NCBI GenBank assembly: GCA_016789605.1
Contig: JAEUQO010000424.1
Coordinates: 1-37,990, forward strand
From: Acidobacteriota bacterium
GTDB lineage: Bacteria; Acidobacteriota; Blastocatellia; RBC074
Direction: 5' to 3'
Length of the DNA: 37,990 nt
The translations under genes and the position numbers were made by a program. Under the pieces are notes generated by a model that was not told the origin of the DNA, ran no database searches, and saw only the letters and a list, made by a program, of their open reading frames with translations. How positions within the stretch are numbered: the first letter of the stretch is position 1; every line of letters begins with the position of its first letter. This document shows, piece after piece, positions 1 through 8,695 of the stretch.

Positions 1-207
1 GCCGTCGGTGATGGTCGGTTTGCCTTTGCCGGCGCGCAGCACACGACCGGTGCCGTCTTCTAACTTCTGGCCGCGCAACAATTTTCCGGCTTCGGCCATT
101 TGCTGGTTCCAGGCCGAATATTTCTCGACGATGGCCTGCATATCGTCGGGGCTGAAGTCCGCATAACTGGTCGGATCTTCGTGCAATAACAAGAGATACT
201 TATTCAT
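1..207 (-). CDS. YciI-like (YCII-related/DGPF) protein, 3' part cut by window edge
   Basis: The minus-strand frame starts with ATG at 207 and runs open off the left edge, giving the first 69 residues. The N-terminus MNKYLLLLHEDP followed by a segment like FSPDDMQAIVEKYSAWNQQM and then GKLLRGQKLEDG matches the start of small YCII-related (DGPF) proteins, which often sit beside ECF sigma factors in soil bacteria. Their biochemical role is mostly unknown. The start is supported by a purine-rich GAGGAG about 10 bases upstream of the ATG. The C-terminal half is outside the window, so the full length and any partner sigma factor cannot be seen. Family assignment is from pattern recognition of the N-terminal half only. 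Confidence 0.75.
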   Translation of the reverse strand, partial: MNKYLLLLHEDPTSYADFSPDDMQAIVEKYSAWNQQMAEAGKLLRGQKLEDGTGRVLRAGKGKPTITDG

Positions 208-330
208 AAGCGTCAATTCTCCTCTGGTGAAAAGTTCAGGGCTTAGGCAAAAGAAAAAAAGGAAGCTTCGCGTTTTTAGATTCTAGCGAGCGAGATGCTC
301 GCGCCGTTGAGCTCTACGCAAGTTCTTCCC

Positions 331-484
331 GCTCCGTAGGAGCGCAATATTTATAGCTGTTTGGCGCAACCATCATTTTAGCTCCGTAGGAGCGACATCT
401 GTCGGGGGCATATGCCGCTGCTACGGAGCTAAAACCTGTGTTTGCTTCTCGTTCTATAAACATGCCGCTCCTCCGGAGCTAAAG
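331..484. repeat. Cluster of four GCTCC-GTA-GGAGC palindromic repeats (REP-like)
   Basis: Four copies or near-copies of a short element occur here. Copy 1 is at 331-344 (GCTCCGTAGGAGCG, plus). Copy 2 is at 381-394 (plus, same core). Copy 3 is at about 414-430 (minus, core GCTCCGTAGCAGCG). Copy 4 is at about 452-480 (minus, core GCTCCGGAGGAGCG, followed on that strand by GCATGTTTATAGAAC). Each core is itself a small palindrome, GCTCC around a 3-base centre. The flanks are shared between copies (TTTA before the core, GACAT or GGCAT after it). This fits a dispersed intergenic REP-type element. Similar elements recur in Acidobacteriota and Planctomycetota genomes as far as I recall, but I could not check that. 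Confidence 0.75.
376..434. repeat. Inverted repeat pair formed by two repeat copies
   Basis: The left arm (376-398) and right arm (412-434) are each 23 bases and are reverse complements except for two positions, separated by 13 bases. Both arms carry the TTTTAGCTCCGTAG core. Transcribed, this would fold into a long hairpin. It is two head-to-head copies of the REP-like element, not a terminator, because no clear U-tract tied to a gene end is present. Confidence 0.75.
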
Positions 485-669
485 ATTGACGACTTGTGTC
501 GAAGCTAATAGCTTGCGCTCCCAGCTTTTGCGTAAGTCCTGAAGTTAAACGTTGGGTCAGCGATTCATTCGCTTTGCGCCGGATTGACGAACGCCTGCTC
601 AGGGATTCGACAATTTGCGACAAAATTTTTTTGCCGATTTTTGTGCGACCGCTGGCCGAGACCCGCAAA

Positions 670-698
670 TTGACAAAGCCATAGGCTGCCGCTACAGT
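670..698 (+). promoter_or_regulatory. Sigma-70-type promoter for alaS
   Basis: A perfect -35 hexamer TTGACA (670-675) is followed by a 17-base spacer and a -10-like TACAGT (693-698, 4 of 6 consensus bases). The predicted transcript start near 705 leaves a leader of about 40 bases before the alaS ATG at 744. No T-box-like leader fits in that space. Confidence 0.55.
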
Positions 699-743
699 TC
701 GGTTTTTCCGTAAACCTCTTAATTTCGTACACTGAACACCGTT

Positions 744-3551
744 ATGACTGGAAACGAAGTCCGCAGCATCTTCCTCAACTTTTTTGCCAAACACGGCCAC
801 AAAATCGTCAAATCTTCGCCGTTGTTGCCTGCCAATGACCCGACGTTGCTTTTCACCAATGCCGGGATGAACCAATTCAAGGACGTTTTCCTGGGAGCGG
901 AAACGCGCGATTACAAACGCGCGACCACTTCGCAGAAGTGCGTCCGCGCGGGCGGCAAACACAACGACCTGGACGAAGTCGGCAAAACCGCCCGGCATCA
1001 TACGTTTTTTGAAATGCTGGGCAATTTCTCCTTTGGCGATTATTTCAAGGAAGACGCCATCCGTTTTGCCTGGGATTTGCTGGTCAACGAATACAAGCTC
1101 GATCCGAAACGGCTGTGGTTTTCGGTTTTCGCGGGCGACGCCGAAGTGTCAGCCGACGATGAAGCCGTCGAATTGTGGGTGAAAGCCGGTGCGCCGCGTG
1201 AACGCGTGTTGAAATTTGGCCGCAAAGACAATTTCTGGCAAATGGGCGAAACCGGCCCCTGCGGTCCGTGTTCCGAGATTCATTATTACCTGGGCGAAAA
1301 CCCGGAAGACCCGGCGTTTAACAAAGCCGAATACGTCAACGGCGACGGCGACGACACAGTCGAAATCTGGAATCTGGTCTTCATGCAATACAACCGGCAG
1401 GAAATCGCGCCGGGCCAATACAAACTCGATCCCTTGCCCGCGCCTTCGGTAGATACGGGAGCCGGGTTGGAACGCGTGACCGCCGTATTGCAAGGTGTCA
1501 AAACGAATTACGACACCGATTTGATCAAGCCGATCATTGAATTCGTGGCGAAGCTCGCTGGCAAAGAATACAAAGCCCAAACGCAAGAAGGCTTTGCGAT
1601 GCGGGTTGTTGCCGACCACGCACGCGCAACGACGTTTTCCATCGCGGATGGAATTATGCCGGGCAACGAAGGCCGCAATTATGTGCTGCGCAAAATTATG
1701 CGGCGTGCAATTTATAACGGACGCGAAAATCTGGGATTCAACGGTGAGTTCTTTTATAAGGTCTGCGAATTCGTGATTGATTTCATGAAAGATGCGTACC
1801 CGGAACTGGAAGCACAGCGCAGCTACATCGAAAAAATGGTGCGGCTGGAAGAGCAACGCTTTGGCGCAACGCTGACAGTTGGATTGAAGAAGCTCCAAGA
1901 GCTAATGGAGAAAGAACAAATCGGAGTTACCATTTCTGCTACTACAAGCTACATTGCTCCTGGCACTATTAATACGCTTGATCTTGCCCGGCTGTATGAT
2001 ACCTATGGCACTCCTATTGACTTGATGTACGTCGTGCTAAAGCTAGATAGAAGAAACGCGCCAGAAGGTGCGGGCATCACTCAATGGAGAATCTATCGTC
2101 AGAACGACCCCCCCATAGATATTGAGGGTATTTCTGAAGAAGAATTCAGGCACAGGATCGAAGAGGAATTATCTGAATTGCAACAACAAGGCGCATCAGA
2201 AAAAGCGACGGCTAAAAACTTAGCCAAGACCGCTTACGTTGCATTGCAGCGCCGTCACAATACCAAGACAGAATTCAAAGGCTACGAAACTACTCAAGTT
2301 GACGACTCAAAAGTCATCGCACTCATCAAAGGCGATGACGAAGTAAAGGTGTTAAACGAAGGAGAAGAAGGTGAAGTCGTTCTAAACCAGACACCATTTT
2401 ATTCCGAAAGCGGAGGACAGGTTGGCGATGTTGGCCACTTCTTGGCTGAAAATCTGAATGTTGTAGTTGAAGACACCTATTCACCCGTGCAGGATGTACG
2501 CGTTCATAAGGTCAAAGTCGAGAAGGGGAGTTTGAAAGTTGGTGACGTAGTTTCGGCGCAGGTGGATGTGGAAAAGCGCGATGCCACACGACGCAACCAT
2601 ACGGCGACGCATTTGATGCACGCGGCCTTGCGTGAAGTGCTCGGAACGCACGTCAAACAGGCAGGGTCGGTCGTCGAGCCGAACTATCTGCGCTTCGACT
2701 TCAGCCACTATCAACCGTTGACGCGCGCCGAAATCGAAGAGATCGAAAATCTGGTCAACTATCACGTTTTGCGAAACGCACCTGTCCAGACCGATGTGTT
2801 GGCGATTGAAGATGCCATGCGGTCTGGCGCAATGGCTCTCTTTGGCGAGAAATATGGTGAGAAAGTCCGTGTGTTAACCGTAAACGGCGCAGAAGGTGTT
2901 TTTTCAAAAGAACTCTGTGGCGGCACCCACGTCCGCGCAACGGGTGACATCGGTTCTTTCAAAATTGTGAGCGATGAAGCTATCGCGTCAGGCACCCGCC
3001 GTATTCGCGCCGTAACCGGTAAGGGAGCATTCGAGCGTTTTCAAGCCTCCGAATCACTTTTGTCGGAAACAGCCTCGAAGTTGAATACGTTGCCGAAACA
3101 GTTGCCTGAAACGGTGGAAAAGCTGCAAGAGCAGATTCGGCAGCAGCAAAAAGAAATCGAACGGCTGAAATTGAAGCTGGCGCAAGGCGCGGCGGCTCCT
3201 GCCGATGAAGTGATCAAAGAGATCAACGGGCTGAAAGTGCTGGTGCGCAAAGTCGAAAATCTGGGCAAGGACGGTCGTCGTCAGTTGGGCGACAGTCTGA
3301 CCAAACGCATTGCGCCGGGTGTGGTTGTGCTTGGCGAAGTCGCGGACGGTTCGGCGTCGTTGGTGGTGATGGTGTCAAAAGACGCCACCAGCCGCGTGCA
3401 AGCCGGCGCGGTCATCAAAGAGTTGACGGCGCTGAGCGGCAAAAAAGGCGGCGGCAAACCCGATCTGGCCGAAGGCGGCGCATTGCCTGAAAAACTCGAC
3501 GAAACGTTGCAGGCGGCTCCGCAAATCATCGAATCAATGCTCAAGGCGTAA
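744..3551 (+). CDS. alaS: Alanyl-tRNA synthetase
   Basis: Cytoplasmic class II synthetase that charges tRNA-Ala and hydrolyses mischarged Ser/Gly-tRNA-Ala. The catalytic N-domain is clear (HGHKIVKSSPLLPANDPTLL, FTNAGMNQFKDVFLG). It is followed by the tRNA-recognition region with YDTYGTPIDL. The editing domain carries the zinc-type motif residues H619 and H623 (HTATH) and C725 and H729 (CGGTH). A coiled coil lies near 785-815, and the C-Ala domain follows to residue 935. The length is somewhat above the usual ~875, partly because of extra sequence around residues 420-450, after the YDTYG motif. Nucleotides ~1890-2530 (residues ~383-596) are visibly AT-richer and contain AGA/AGG arginine codons absent from neighbouring parts. 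By hand count, lines 1921-1980 and 2341-2400 have 26 and 23 G+C of 60, against 39 of 60 at 1141-1200 and 3301-3360. All key motifs and the frame are intact. There is no obvious Shine-Dalgarno before the ATG. Confidence 0.97.
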   Translation: MTGNEVRSIFLNFFAKHGHKIVKSSPLLPANDPTLLFTNAGMNQFKDVFLGAETRDYKRATTSQKCVRAGGKHNDLDEVGKTARHHTFFEMLGNFSFGDYFKEDAIRFAWDLLVNEYKLDPKRLWFSVFAGDAEVSADDEAVELWVKAGAPRERVLKFGRKDNFWQMGETGPCGPCSEIHYYLGENPEDPAFNKAEYVNGDGDDTVEIWNLVFMQYNRQEIAPGQYKLDPLPAPSVDTGAGLERVTAVLQGVKTNYDTDLIKPIIEFVAKLAGKEYKAQTQEGFAMRVVADHARATTFSIADGIMPGNEGRNYVLRKIMRRAIYNGRENLGFNGEFFYKVCEFVIDFMKDAYPELEAQRSYIEKMVRLEEQRFGATLTVGLKKLQELMEKEQIGVTISATTSYIAPGTINTLDLARLYDTYGTPIDLMYVVLKLDRRNAPEGAGITQWRIYRQNDPPIDIEGISEEEFRHRIEEELSELQQQGASEKATAKNLAKTAYVALQRRHNTKTEFKGYETTQVDDSKVIALIKGDDEVKVLNEGEEGEVVLNQTPFYSESGGQVGDVGHFLAENLNVVVEDTYSPVQDVRVHKVKVEKGSLKVGDVVSAQVDVEKRDATRRNHTATHLMHAALREVLGTHVKQAGSVVEPNYLRFDFSHYQPLTRAEIEEIENLVNYHVLRNAPVQTDVLAIEDAMRSGAMALFGEKYGEKVRVLTVNGAEGVFSKELCGGTHVRATGDIGSFKIVSDEAIASGTRRIRAVTGKGAFERFQASESLLSETASKLNTLPKQLPETVEKLQEQIRQQQKEIERLKLKLAQGAAAPADEVIKEINGLKVLVRKVENLGKDGRRQLGDSLTKRIAPGVVVLGEVADGSASLVVMVSKDATSRVQAGAVIKELTALSGKKGGGKPDLAEGGALPEKLDETLQAAPQIIESMLKA

Positions 3552-3572
3552 TTTTCGCCACCCGGCAACCTT

Positions 3573-3611
3573 CCGCGCGCAGCAGTTTGTGGCTCCGCGC
3601 GGTTTTGTTTT
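3573..3611 (+). terminator. Putative Rho-independent terminator after alaS
   Basis: A 7-bp GC stem, CCGCGCG (3573-3579) pairing with CGCGCGG (3596-3602), is followed directly by TTTTGTTTT (3603-3611). It starts 21 bases after the alaS stop. The 16-base loop is long, so strength is uncertain. Confidence 0.5.
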
Positions 3612-3632
3612 GCCGCGTGGCTGGCGTTTTTT

Positions 3633-4736
3633 ATGAACAGTCTGGTTGCTTCCAATCTTTCACATCATCCCGGACGCACGGCTGCCAGCGTGGTGGGCGT
3701 GGCGGTCGGCGTTATTCTGGTTGTACTGACCGTCGGTTTGATTCGCGGTACGTTGCGCGAACGCGGACAACGCGACGCCAACCTGGGCGTTGAAATCATG
3801 CTGCGTCAGGGCGGGCAGGGATTGTCGCTGACGGCGGCGGATATGGTCATTCCGATGGCAGACCTGGAAAAAGTCCGCGCGATTCCGGGCGTGGCGTTGG
3901 CGACCCCGGTCGGCCAGAACCTGGAAATGGGCGGCAGCGGCGGATTGGGCATTCGTCAGATTGACGGCATCGAATTTGACGCTTTCAGCAAAGCCAGCAA
4001 TATGCGCATTGTGCGCGGCCAGCCGTTGCCCGCGTCGGGCGATGTCGCCATCGTGGACGTGAAAGAAGCCGAAAACAAAAAGTTGAAGCTGGGCGACAAG
4101 ATCAAATGGCAAAGCCGTGAGCTGACGGTTGTGGGCGTTTACGAACCGGAAGCTGGCGCGCGCATCAAAATCCCGTTGGCCACGATGCAGGAAGCGCTGG
4201 CCACGGAAGGCAAATGTTCGATGATTTTTGTGAAATGCCAAAATCCCGCCGAGCAGGAATTGGTCGCACAACGCATCAAGGAACAAATGCCGGAGTATTT
4301 TTTGTTGCTGACGCGCGATCTGCCACAGTTGTTTGCCACGGGCTTTTCGGCCTTCAACGTGTTTTTGAATGTCGTGCGCGGATTGGCGACGGTGATCAGT
4401 TTGCTGGTCATTCTGTTGACGATGTACACCACCGTGACAGAACGCACGCGACAAATCGGCATCCTGAAATCATTGGGCGCTTCGAAGTTGTGGATCGCCT
4501 GGACGTTTGAAAAAGAAGCCTTGCTGATCAGCGGGCTGGGGGTCGTGGGCGGTTTGCTGATCGCGGTGATTGCGCGTTTTCTGCTGGTCACCGGTCTGGG
4601 CTGGAAGATCGAATTGGAAGCCAGCTCCATCTTGTATGCCGCCGTCGCCGGGTTGGTCAGCGGCTTGCTCGGCGCACTCTATCCCGCATTGCGCGCCGCC
4701 AGCCAGGACCCGATTGAAGCGTTGAGTTACGAATGA
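3633..4736 (+). CDS. FtsX/MacB-type ABC transporter permease
   Basis: A 367-residue inner-membrane protein of the MacB/LolC/FtsX permease class. These pair with a cytosolic ATPase to move lipoproteins, lipids or peptides, or to transmit force. Layout: one N-terminal membrane helix (about 15-40), a periplasmic MacB-PCD-like region (about 45-225, with IPGVALATPVG), then three C-terminal helices (about 235-260, 283-310, 325-350). The hallmark FtsX signatures are present: ERTRQIGILKSLGAS and the terminal YPALRAASQDPIEAL. No ATPase gene lies next to it in this window, which is unusual because permease and ATPase are normally adjacent. Its stop overlaps the start of the next gene by 4 bases (ATGA), so the two are probably co-translated. 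No strong ribosome binding site precedes the ATG. The substrate cannot be inferred. Confidence 0.88.
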   Translation: MNSLVASNLSHHPGRTAASVVGVAVGVILVVLTVGLIRGTLRERGQRDANLGVEIMLRQGGQGLSLTAADMVIPMADLEKVRAIPGVALATPVGQNLEMGGSGGLGIRQIDGIEFDAFSKASNMRIVRGQPLPASGDVAIVDVKEAENKKLKLGDKIKWQSRELTVVGVYEPEAGARIKIPLATMQEALATEGKCSMIFVKCQNPAEQELVAQRIKEQMPEYFLLLTRDLPQLFATGFSAFNVFLNVVRGLATVISLLVILLTMYTTVTERTRQIGILKSLGASKLWIAWTFEKEALLISGLGVVGGLLIAVIARFLLVTGLGWKIELEASSILYAAVAGLVSGLLGALYPALRAASQDPIEALSYE

Positions 4737-5749
4737 AGCTTCGTTCTCGCCTGATTGCTATCCTTGCCGCCAGCCTGGGGCTGGCGCTTTTCATCTATGT
4801 CCTCAAACAAACCGGGCTGACGGAAATTGCCGGGCGCGTACGTTCCCTGGGCGCAGGCTTTTTGTTGATTCTGGCGATTTCGGCGACGCGGTATCTGTCG
4901 CGTTCGCTGGCGTGGCAGCGTTGTATGCCGCCCACAGATCGCAACGTCAGTTTCTGGGTGCTGTTGCGCGCGCGTTTGGCAGGCGAAGCGATTGGCGATT
5001 TGACCTTTGGTCCGGTCGTGGCCGAACCGCTGAAGCTGCTGGCGCTGGGTGACAAACTGGCGCTTTCATCCGGCATTTCTTCGCTGGCGGTAGAAAACAT
5101 CGCCTACACCATTTCAAGCTGTTTCATGGTGATGGCGGGCGCAGTCGCACTGCTGACCAGCGTTGGGCTGGCAGAATCCATGCGCAGCGCGCTGACGGTT
5201 TCGCTGGCGGTGGTGGCGTCGGTGGTTGTGATTTCGTTGCTGGCGATTCGGCGACGTTGGGCGCTGGGCTCAATTGTCGCGACGTGGTTGGTGAAACGGT
5301 TGATCGGCAACGACGCGCGCCAGCAATGGTTGCTGGCGAAGATCAAACATTTGCGCGAACTGGAAGAATACGTGTTTGATTTTTACGCCGCGCGCCCCAA
5401 AGACTTTTTGCTGGTGGCTTTGTGTGAAATCGCCTTTCACGTGGCGGGGATGTGCGAAATTTTTGCGACGTTACGTTTGCTGGGCGTCGAACTCAGCCTG
5501 ACAACGGCTTTTTTGCTCGAAGCGATCAATCGCGCCATCAACATCGCGTTTATCTTTGTGCCCGCCTTGGTCGGCGTGGATGAAGCCAGCACCGGGCTCG
5601 TGACCGAAGCGCTCGGCTTTGGCGCAGCCGCAGGTGTGACGCTCGCCGTCGTGCGCAAAATTCGCATGTTTTGCTGGATCGCCGTCGGCCTGGTGTTTCT
5701 CTCGCTGAGCCGCGCGCAACGTAACAAAGCTGCGGCGACGGTTGATTGA
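4733..5749 (+). CDS. LPG-synthase-TM / flippase-like membrane protein (UPF0104 type)
   Basis: A 338-residue polytopic protein with about eight hydrophobic segments. It begins KLRSRLIAILAASLGLALFIYVLKQTGLTEI, and has TRYLSRSLAWQRCMP after the second helix, GEAIGDLTFGPVVAEPLKLL, and a C-terminal RKIRMFCWIAVGLVFLSL. This layout fits the lysylphosphatidylglycerol synthetase/flippase-like transmembrane family, whose members move or modify lipids. It lacks the cytosolic aminoacyltransferase domain of MprF, so it is not expected to make lysyl-PG. It is translationally coupled (ATGA overlap) to the upstream permease, suggesting joint work on an envelope lipid. The exact substrate is unknown. Its stop is 3 bases from the convergent SBBP gene's stop. 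Confidence 0.8.
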   Translation: MKLRSRLIAILAASLGLALFIYVLKQTGLTEIAGRVRSLGAGFLLILAISATRYLSRSLAWQRCMPPTDRNVSFWVLLRARLAGEAIGDLTFGPVVAEPLKLLALGDKLALSSGISSLAVENIAYTISSCFMVMAGAVALLTSVGLAESMRSALTVSLAVVASVVVISLLAIRRRWALGSIVATWLVKRLIGNDARQQWLLAKIKHLRELEEYVFDFYAARPKDFLLVALCEIAFHVAGMCEIFATLRLLGVELSLTTAFLLEAINRAINIAFIFVPALVGVDEASTGLVTEALGFGAAAGVTLAVVRKIRMFCWIAVGLVFLSLSRAQRNKAAATVD

Positions 5750-5752
5750 GCG

Positions 5753-8695
5753 TCAGCGTGTACTCAACGTCACGGGATTGGCCAGCATCCCCTCGACGGT
5801 CAACGTGATTGGCATTTCACCACGCCCCGCCAGCGAACGCGGCAACGTCAGATTGACTTGATCTTGTCCGACAAACCCGCCTTGAGCACCGGCATACAAC
5901 ACTTCCACGTCAGTGCCGCCGATCTGCGCGCGCACCTTGTCCAGCGCTGAGTTCTTGCGCAATCCCGTGCCGAAAAGAATCAGATAAAGTTGATCCGACT
6001 CCGGGCCGAAATCTATCGGCAGCGTGACCAGTTGGCCTTGCCCGCCGAGCTGTGCGATCGGCTCAAAGCTTTGCACGCCATTGGCTTTTTGTCGCAGGAC
6101 GACGGCGGCGGCGACACCTTGGCCATTGGCGTTGGCGGCAAATAGTCCTGGCGCGACATCGCTGATCAACACAGTCGTATTGACGGCTGTATTTTGCGTA
6201 TTGGTGATGCTGAGGACGGCTTTGCCTGGCGCGGTGCCGGGCGGAATCTGCAAATTGATTTGTGTCGGCGATACGAAAAAGAGCGGCGCGAAACGTTCCA
6301 CGCCCAGCCGGTCTTTCACCTTGACGCTGGCGCCCAGCAAGGTTGTCGGCAAGGGGACTTGCGCGGCGACTTCGACCCCCGTCGCCAGATTCGCGCCAAA
6401 GACGGCGACGATTTCTTCGGCGGCAAAGGCTGCGCCGCCAAAGCTGGCCGCCGAAACCGGCGCCAGCGCCAAAATATCCGGCGTCGTGATTTTGGTGATG
6501 AAAGCATCGCTTAATCCGCCGCCATAACTGCTTTGCACGGCAAACAAGGTCAGAAAATCGCTTTTCAGCATTTGCCCCGTCAGGAACGTATTGCCGAATT
6601 GATCCACGGCTACGCCGAGCGCGCGCTCTTCAAAACCTATGTTGCCGCTGAAGGTGCTGCCCAGATAGCTGGAATAGATGAGTTCAGAACCGGCCGGATC
6701 GAGTTTGGCGACAAACGCATCGGTGTCACCGCGCAAACTGGATTGCACGGCGCGCGCTGTCGGAAAGTTCGTCGAACTGGTTTTACCCGCTACATAGGCG
6801 TTGCCAAATCCATCCACGGCGATTGCGCCTTCGGGCGTGGCGTCAGTGATCAAGCCGTTGTTTTCTTCTGCTGCGCCGCCGAGGTAGGTGGAATACACCC
6901 AGGCCGAACCTGTGACATTTAGCTTGGCGACAAAAGCATCTGTGTTGCCGCCGTAATTCGGCTGTAAGGCATTGAACGTCGGAAAATCTGACGAGAACGT
7001 ATAGCCGGTGATATAGGCATAGCCCAGCGCATCAACCGCAACGCTCCGCGCATTGTCGGCGCGTTGTCCGCCCAGAAATGTCGAATAGACAAGCGCTGCG
7101 CCGCCGGTGCGAATCTTGGCAATGAACGCATCTTCCACGCCGCCGAAATTCGCCTGGATCGGATTGGCGAGGGGAAATGTCGGCGACGACGTGAAGCCCG
7201 TCACATAGATATTTTGTGCGGCGTCAACCGCAATGCCATAACCGCATTCATCGTCGCGCCCCGCGCCGCTGGCAATGTCTCCGCCTAAATATGTGGAATA
7301 GAGCAGCACACCATCCGGGTCATAACGCGTGACAAAGGCATCGCGTTGACCACGCAACGTCGCTTGCAGCGGATTGCGTACGGGAAAGCCTGTGGATTCG
7401 GTACGGCCGGTGACATAGGTGTTGTCGAATCGGTCAAGCGCAATATCAAACGCGACATCGGGCAGCGTACCGCCCAGATACGTCGAATAGATCAACGTGT
7501 TGCCGTCAATGTTTAACTTGGTCACAAAGGCGTCGCCGTTGCCGCGCACATTCGGTTGCGCAGCATTGACGGTCGGGAAATTGAGCGAATTGGTTTCACC
7601 CGTGAAGTAGGAATTGCCCGCGCGATCTACTGCGATCGCCCAGCCTCTGTCACCTGAATTGCGTCCGCCGATGTACGACGCAAATACGACCTGTGTGCCA
7701 TTCGGATTGAGTTTGAGGACGAAGGCGTCGGTCGCGCCATCGAGCGCATTGTCGAAGGGCGTTTTTAGCGGGAAGTTGGGTGATGATGTTTGTCCGGTGA
7801 CATAGACGCTGCCGACAGAGTCTACGGCAATGCTGTAAGCGATGTCAGTATTGTTGCCGCCGTAAAAGGTCGAATATTCCACCAATGGATCAATGATCAA
7901 CGGCAGCGTCGGATCATATGCGCCAAGCGCAAAACCGACGTGCGGCGGTTGTTGGCTTTCACTTTCCAGCAACACATACCCGCCCGTGATTTCCTGCCGC
8001 TGTCCATTCCGTTCCTGATACACGATGGGTTTGTGCATACGCACCTGCTGTTGAGCGCACGCGAGCAGCAAATCACCATTCGGTTCAAGGTGCAGCGTTT
8101 GAGCGCCGTCAAACGCCAACCGAAGCTGGCGCGGATCAGCTTGCGGTGCAACCACCAAATCATATTCCAGTTGTTGTTGATTGCCATAAAACACGACATC
8201 TACGCCGGGATACACATCACGCCGCCGTATGCGCGCGAAATTCGGCACATCGGTTCGCCACTGTTGCGGATCGTTGCCGATGAAATAGTTGCTGCGCGTG
8301 GCGATTGGCGCTTCGGCTTCGAGCGGCGTTTGCGTGGCTCCGCCGACAAAACGCAAGGCAAAGCTTTGGGCCGAAGCCGCCGCTTTGGGTGTCAGGGCAA
8401 ATTGATTTCTGTCTGGCGTCAAATAGAGCGTGTATTGCTGGCCGCGCGCCAGATAGCGCACTGCGTTGTCGGTTTGTCCGCGATTCTCTTCAAACCGCAA
8501 CGGCAATTTGCCAAAGGCGTTTTGAACCCACGCCGTGTTTTTATGACTGGCTGGCAGCGTCGTTGCATCGGGTGGCGCGATGGTCGCCGGCCCGTTTTGT
8601 CTGGCATCTGAAATAACGCACACGGCGATGACAAGCGCCGTGATGAACTTGCACAGAAACAATCTATAAGAATGTTGCGAGACAAATGTATTCAT
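5753..8695 (-). CDS. Secreted SBBP beta-propeller-repeat protein with TIGR03437 C-terminal domain
   Basis: A 980-residue exported protein. An N-terminal hydrophobic signal region (FLCKFITALVIAVCVISDA) is followed by the conserved N-terminal region of SBBP proteins (LPLRFEENRGQTD, residues ~64-76). Then come seven SBBP repeats between about residues 275 and 735. Each has the pattern YSTYLGG...AIAVD..GN.YVTG.T.S..FP, then DAFV.KL. The last ~230 residues match the TIGR03437 domain (AASFGGAAFAAEEIVAVFGANL; APGLFAANANGQGVAA; DQVNLTLP), which is largely confined to Acidobacteriota and related groups. The role is unknown; such proteins are thought to be surface or extracellular. There is no catalytic motif. 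A strong promoter lies 130-160 bases upstream. It is convergent with the flippase-like gene. The ATG at 8695 is chosen because it gives a proper signal peptide, although no clear Shine-Dalgarno precedes it. Confidence 0.9.
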   Translation of the reverse strand: MNTFVSQHSYRLFLCKFITALVIAVCVISDARQNGPATIAPPDATTLPASHKNTAWVQNAFGKLPLRFEENRGQTDNAVRYLARGQQYTLYLTPDRNQFALTPKAAASAQSFALRFVGGATQTPLEAEAPIATRSNYFIGNDPQQWRTDVPNFARIRRRDVYPGVDVVFYGNQQQLEYDLVVAPQADPRQLRLAFDGAQTLHLEPNGDLLLACAQQQVRMHKPIVYQERNGQRQEITGGYVLLESESQQPPHVGFALGAYDPTLPLIIDPLVEYSTFYGGNNTDIAYSIAVDSVGSVYVTGQTSSPNFPLKTPFDNALDGATDAFVLKLNPNGTQVVFASYIGGRNSGDRGWAIAVDRAGNSYFTGETNSLNFPTVNAAQPNVRGNGDAFVTKLNIDGNTLIYSTYLGGTLPDVAFDIALDRFDNTYVTGRTESTGFPVRNPLQATLRGQRDAFVTRYDPDGVLLYSTYLGGDIASGAGRDDECGYGIAVDAAQNIYVTGFTSSPTFPLANPIQANFGGVEDAFIAKIRTGGAALVYSTFLGGQRADNARSVAVDALGYAYITGYTFSSDFPTFNALQPNYGGNTDAFVAKLNVTGSAWVYSTYLGGAAEENNGLITDATPEGAIAVDGFGNAYVAGKTSSTNFPTARAVQSSLRGDTDAFVAKLDPAGSELIYSSYLGSTFSGNIGFEERALGVAVDQFGNTFLTGQMLKSDFLTLFAVQSSYGGGLSDAFITKITTPDILALAPVSAASFGGAAFAAEEIVAVFGANLATGVEVAAQVPLPTTLLGASVKVKDRLGVERFAPLFFVSPTQINLQIPPGTAPGKAVLSITNTQNTAVNTTVLISDVAPGLFAANANGQGVAAAVVLRQKANGVQSFEPIAQLGGQGQLVTLPIDFGPESDQLYLILFGTGLRKNSALDKVRAQIGGTDVEVLYAGAQGGFVGQDQVNLTLPRSLAGRGEMPITLTVEGMLANPVTLSTR

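Larger units (their letters stand above)
208..743. other. Non-coding stretch between YciI-like gene and alaS
   Basis: This 536-bp divergent spacer holds no gene I can support. It contains a short inverted repeat (286-291 with 297-302, core GCGAGC), the palindromic repeat cluster at 331-484, and an alaS promoter at 670-698. A 62-codon open frame at 496-684 (plus) has no recognisable motif or ribosome binding site and is judged spurious. Confidence 0.6.

Noticed and set aside
376..434. Hairpin as a terminator for the YciI-like or alaS transcript
   Set aside because: It lies in the divergent spacer upstream of both genes, is built from two copies of a repeat, and lacks a U-tract at a gene end.
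496..684. 62-codon plus-strand open frame in the spacer before alaS
   Set aside because: No ribosome binding site, no recognisable motif, and it runs into the alaS promoter region. The spacer also holds repeats.
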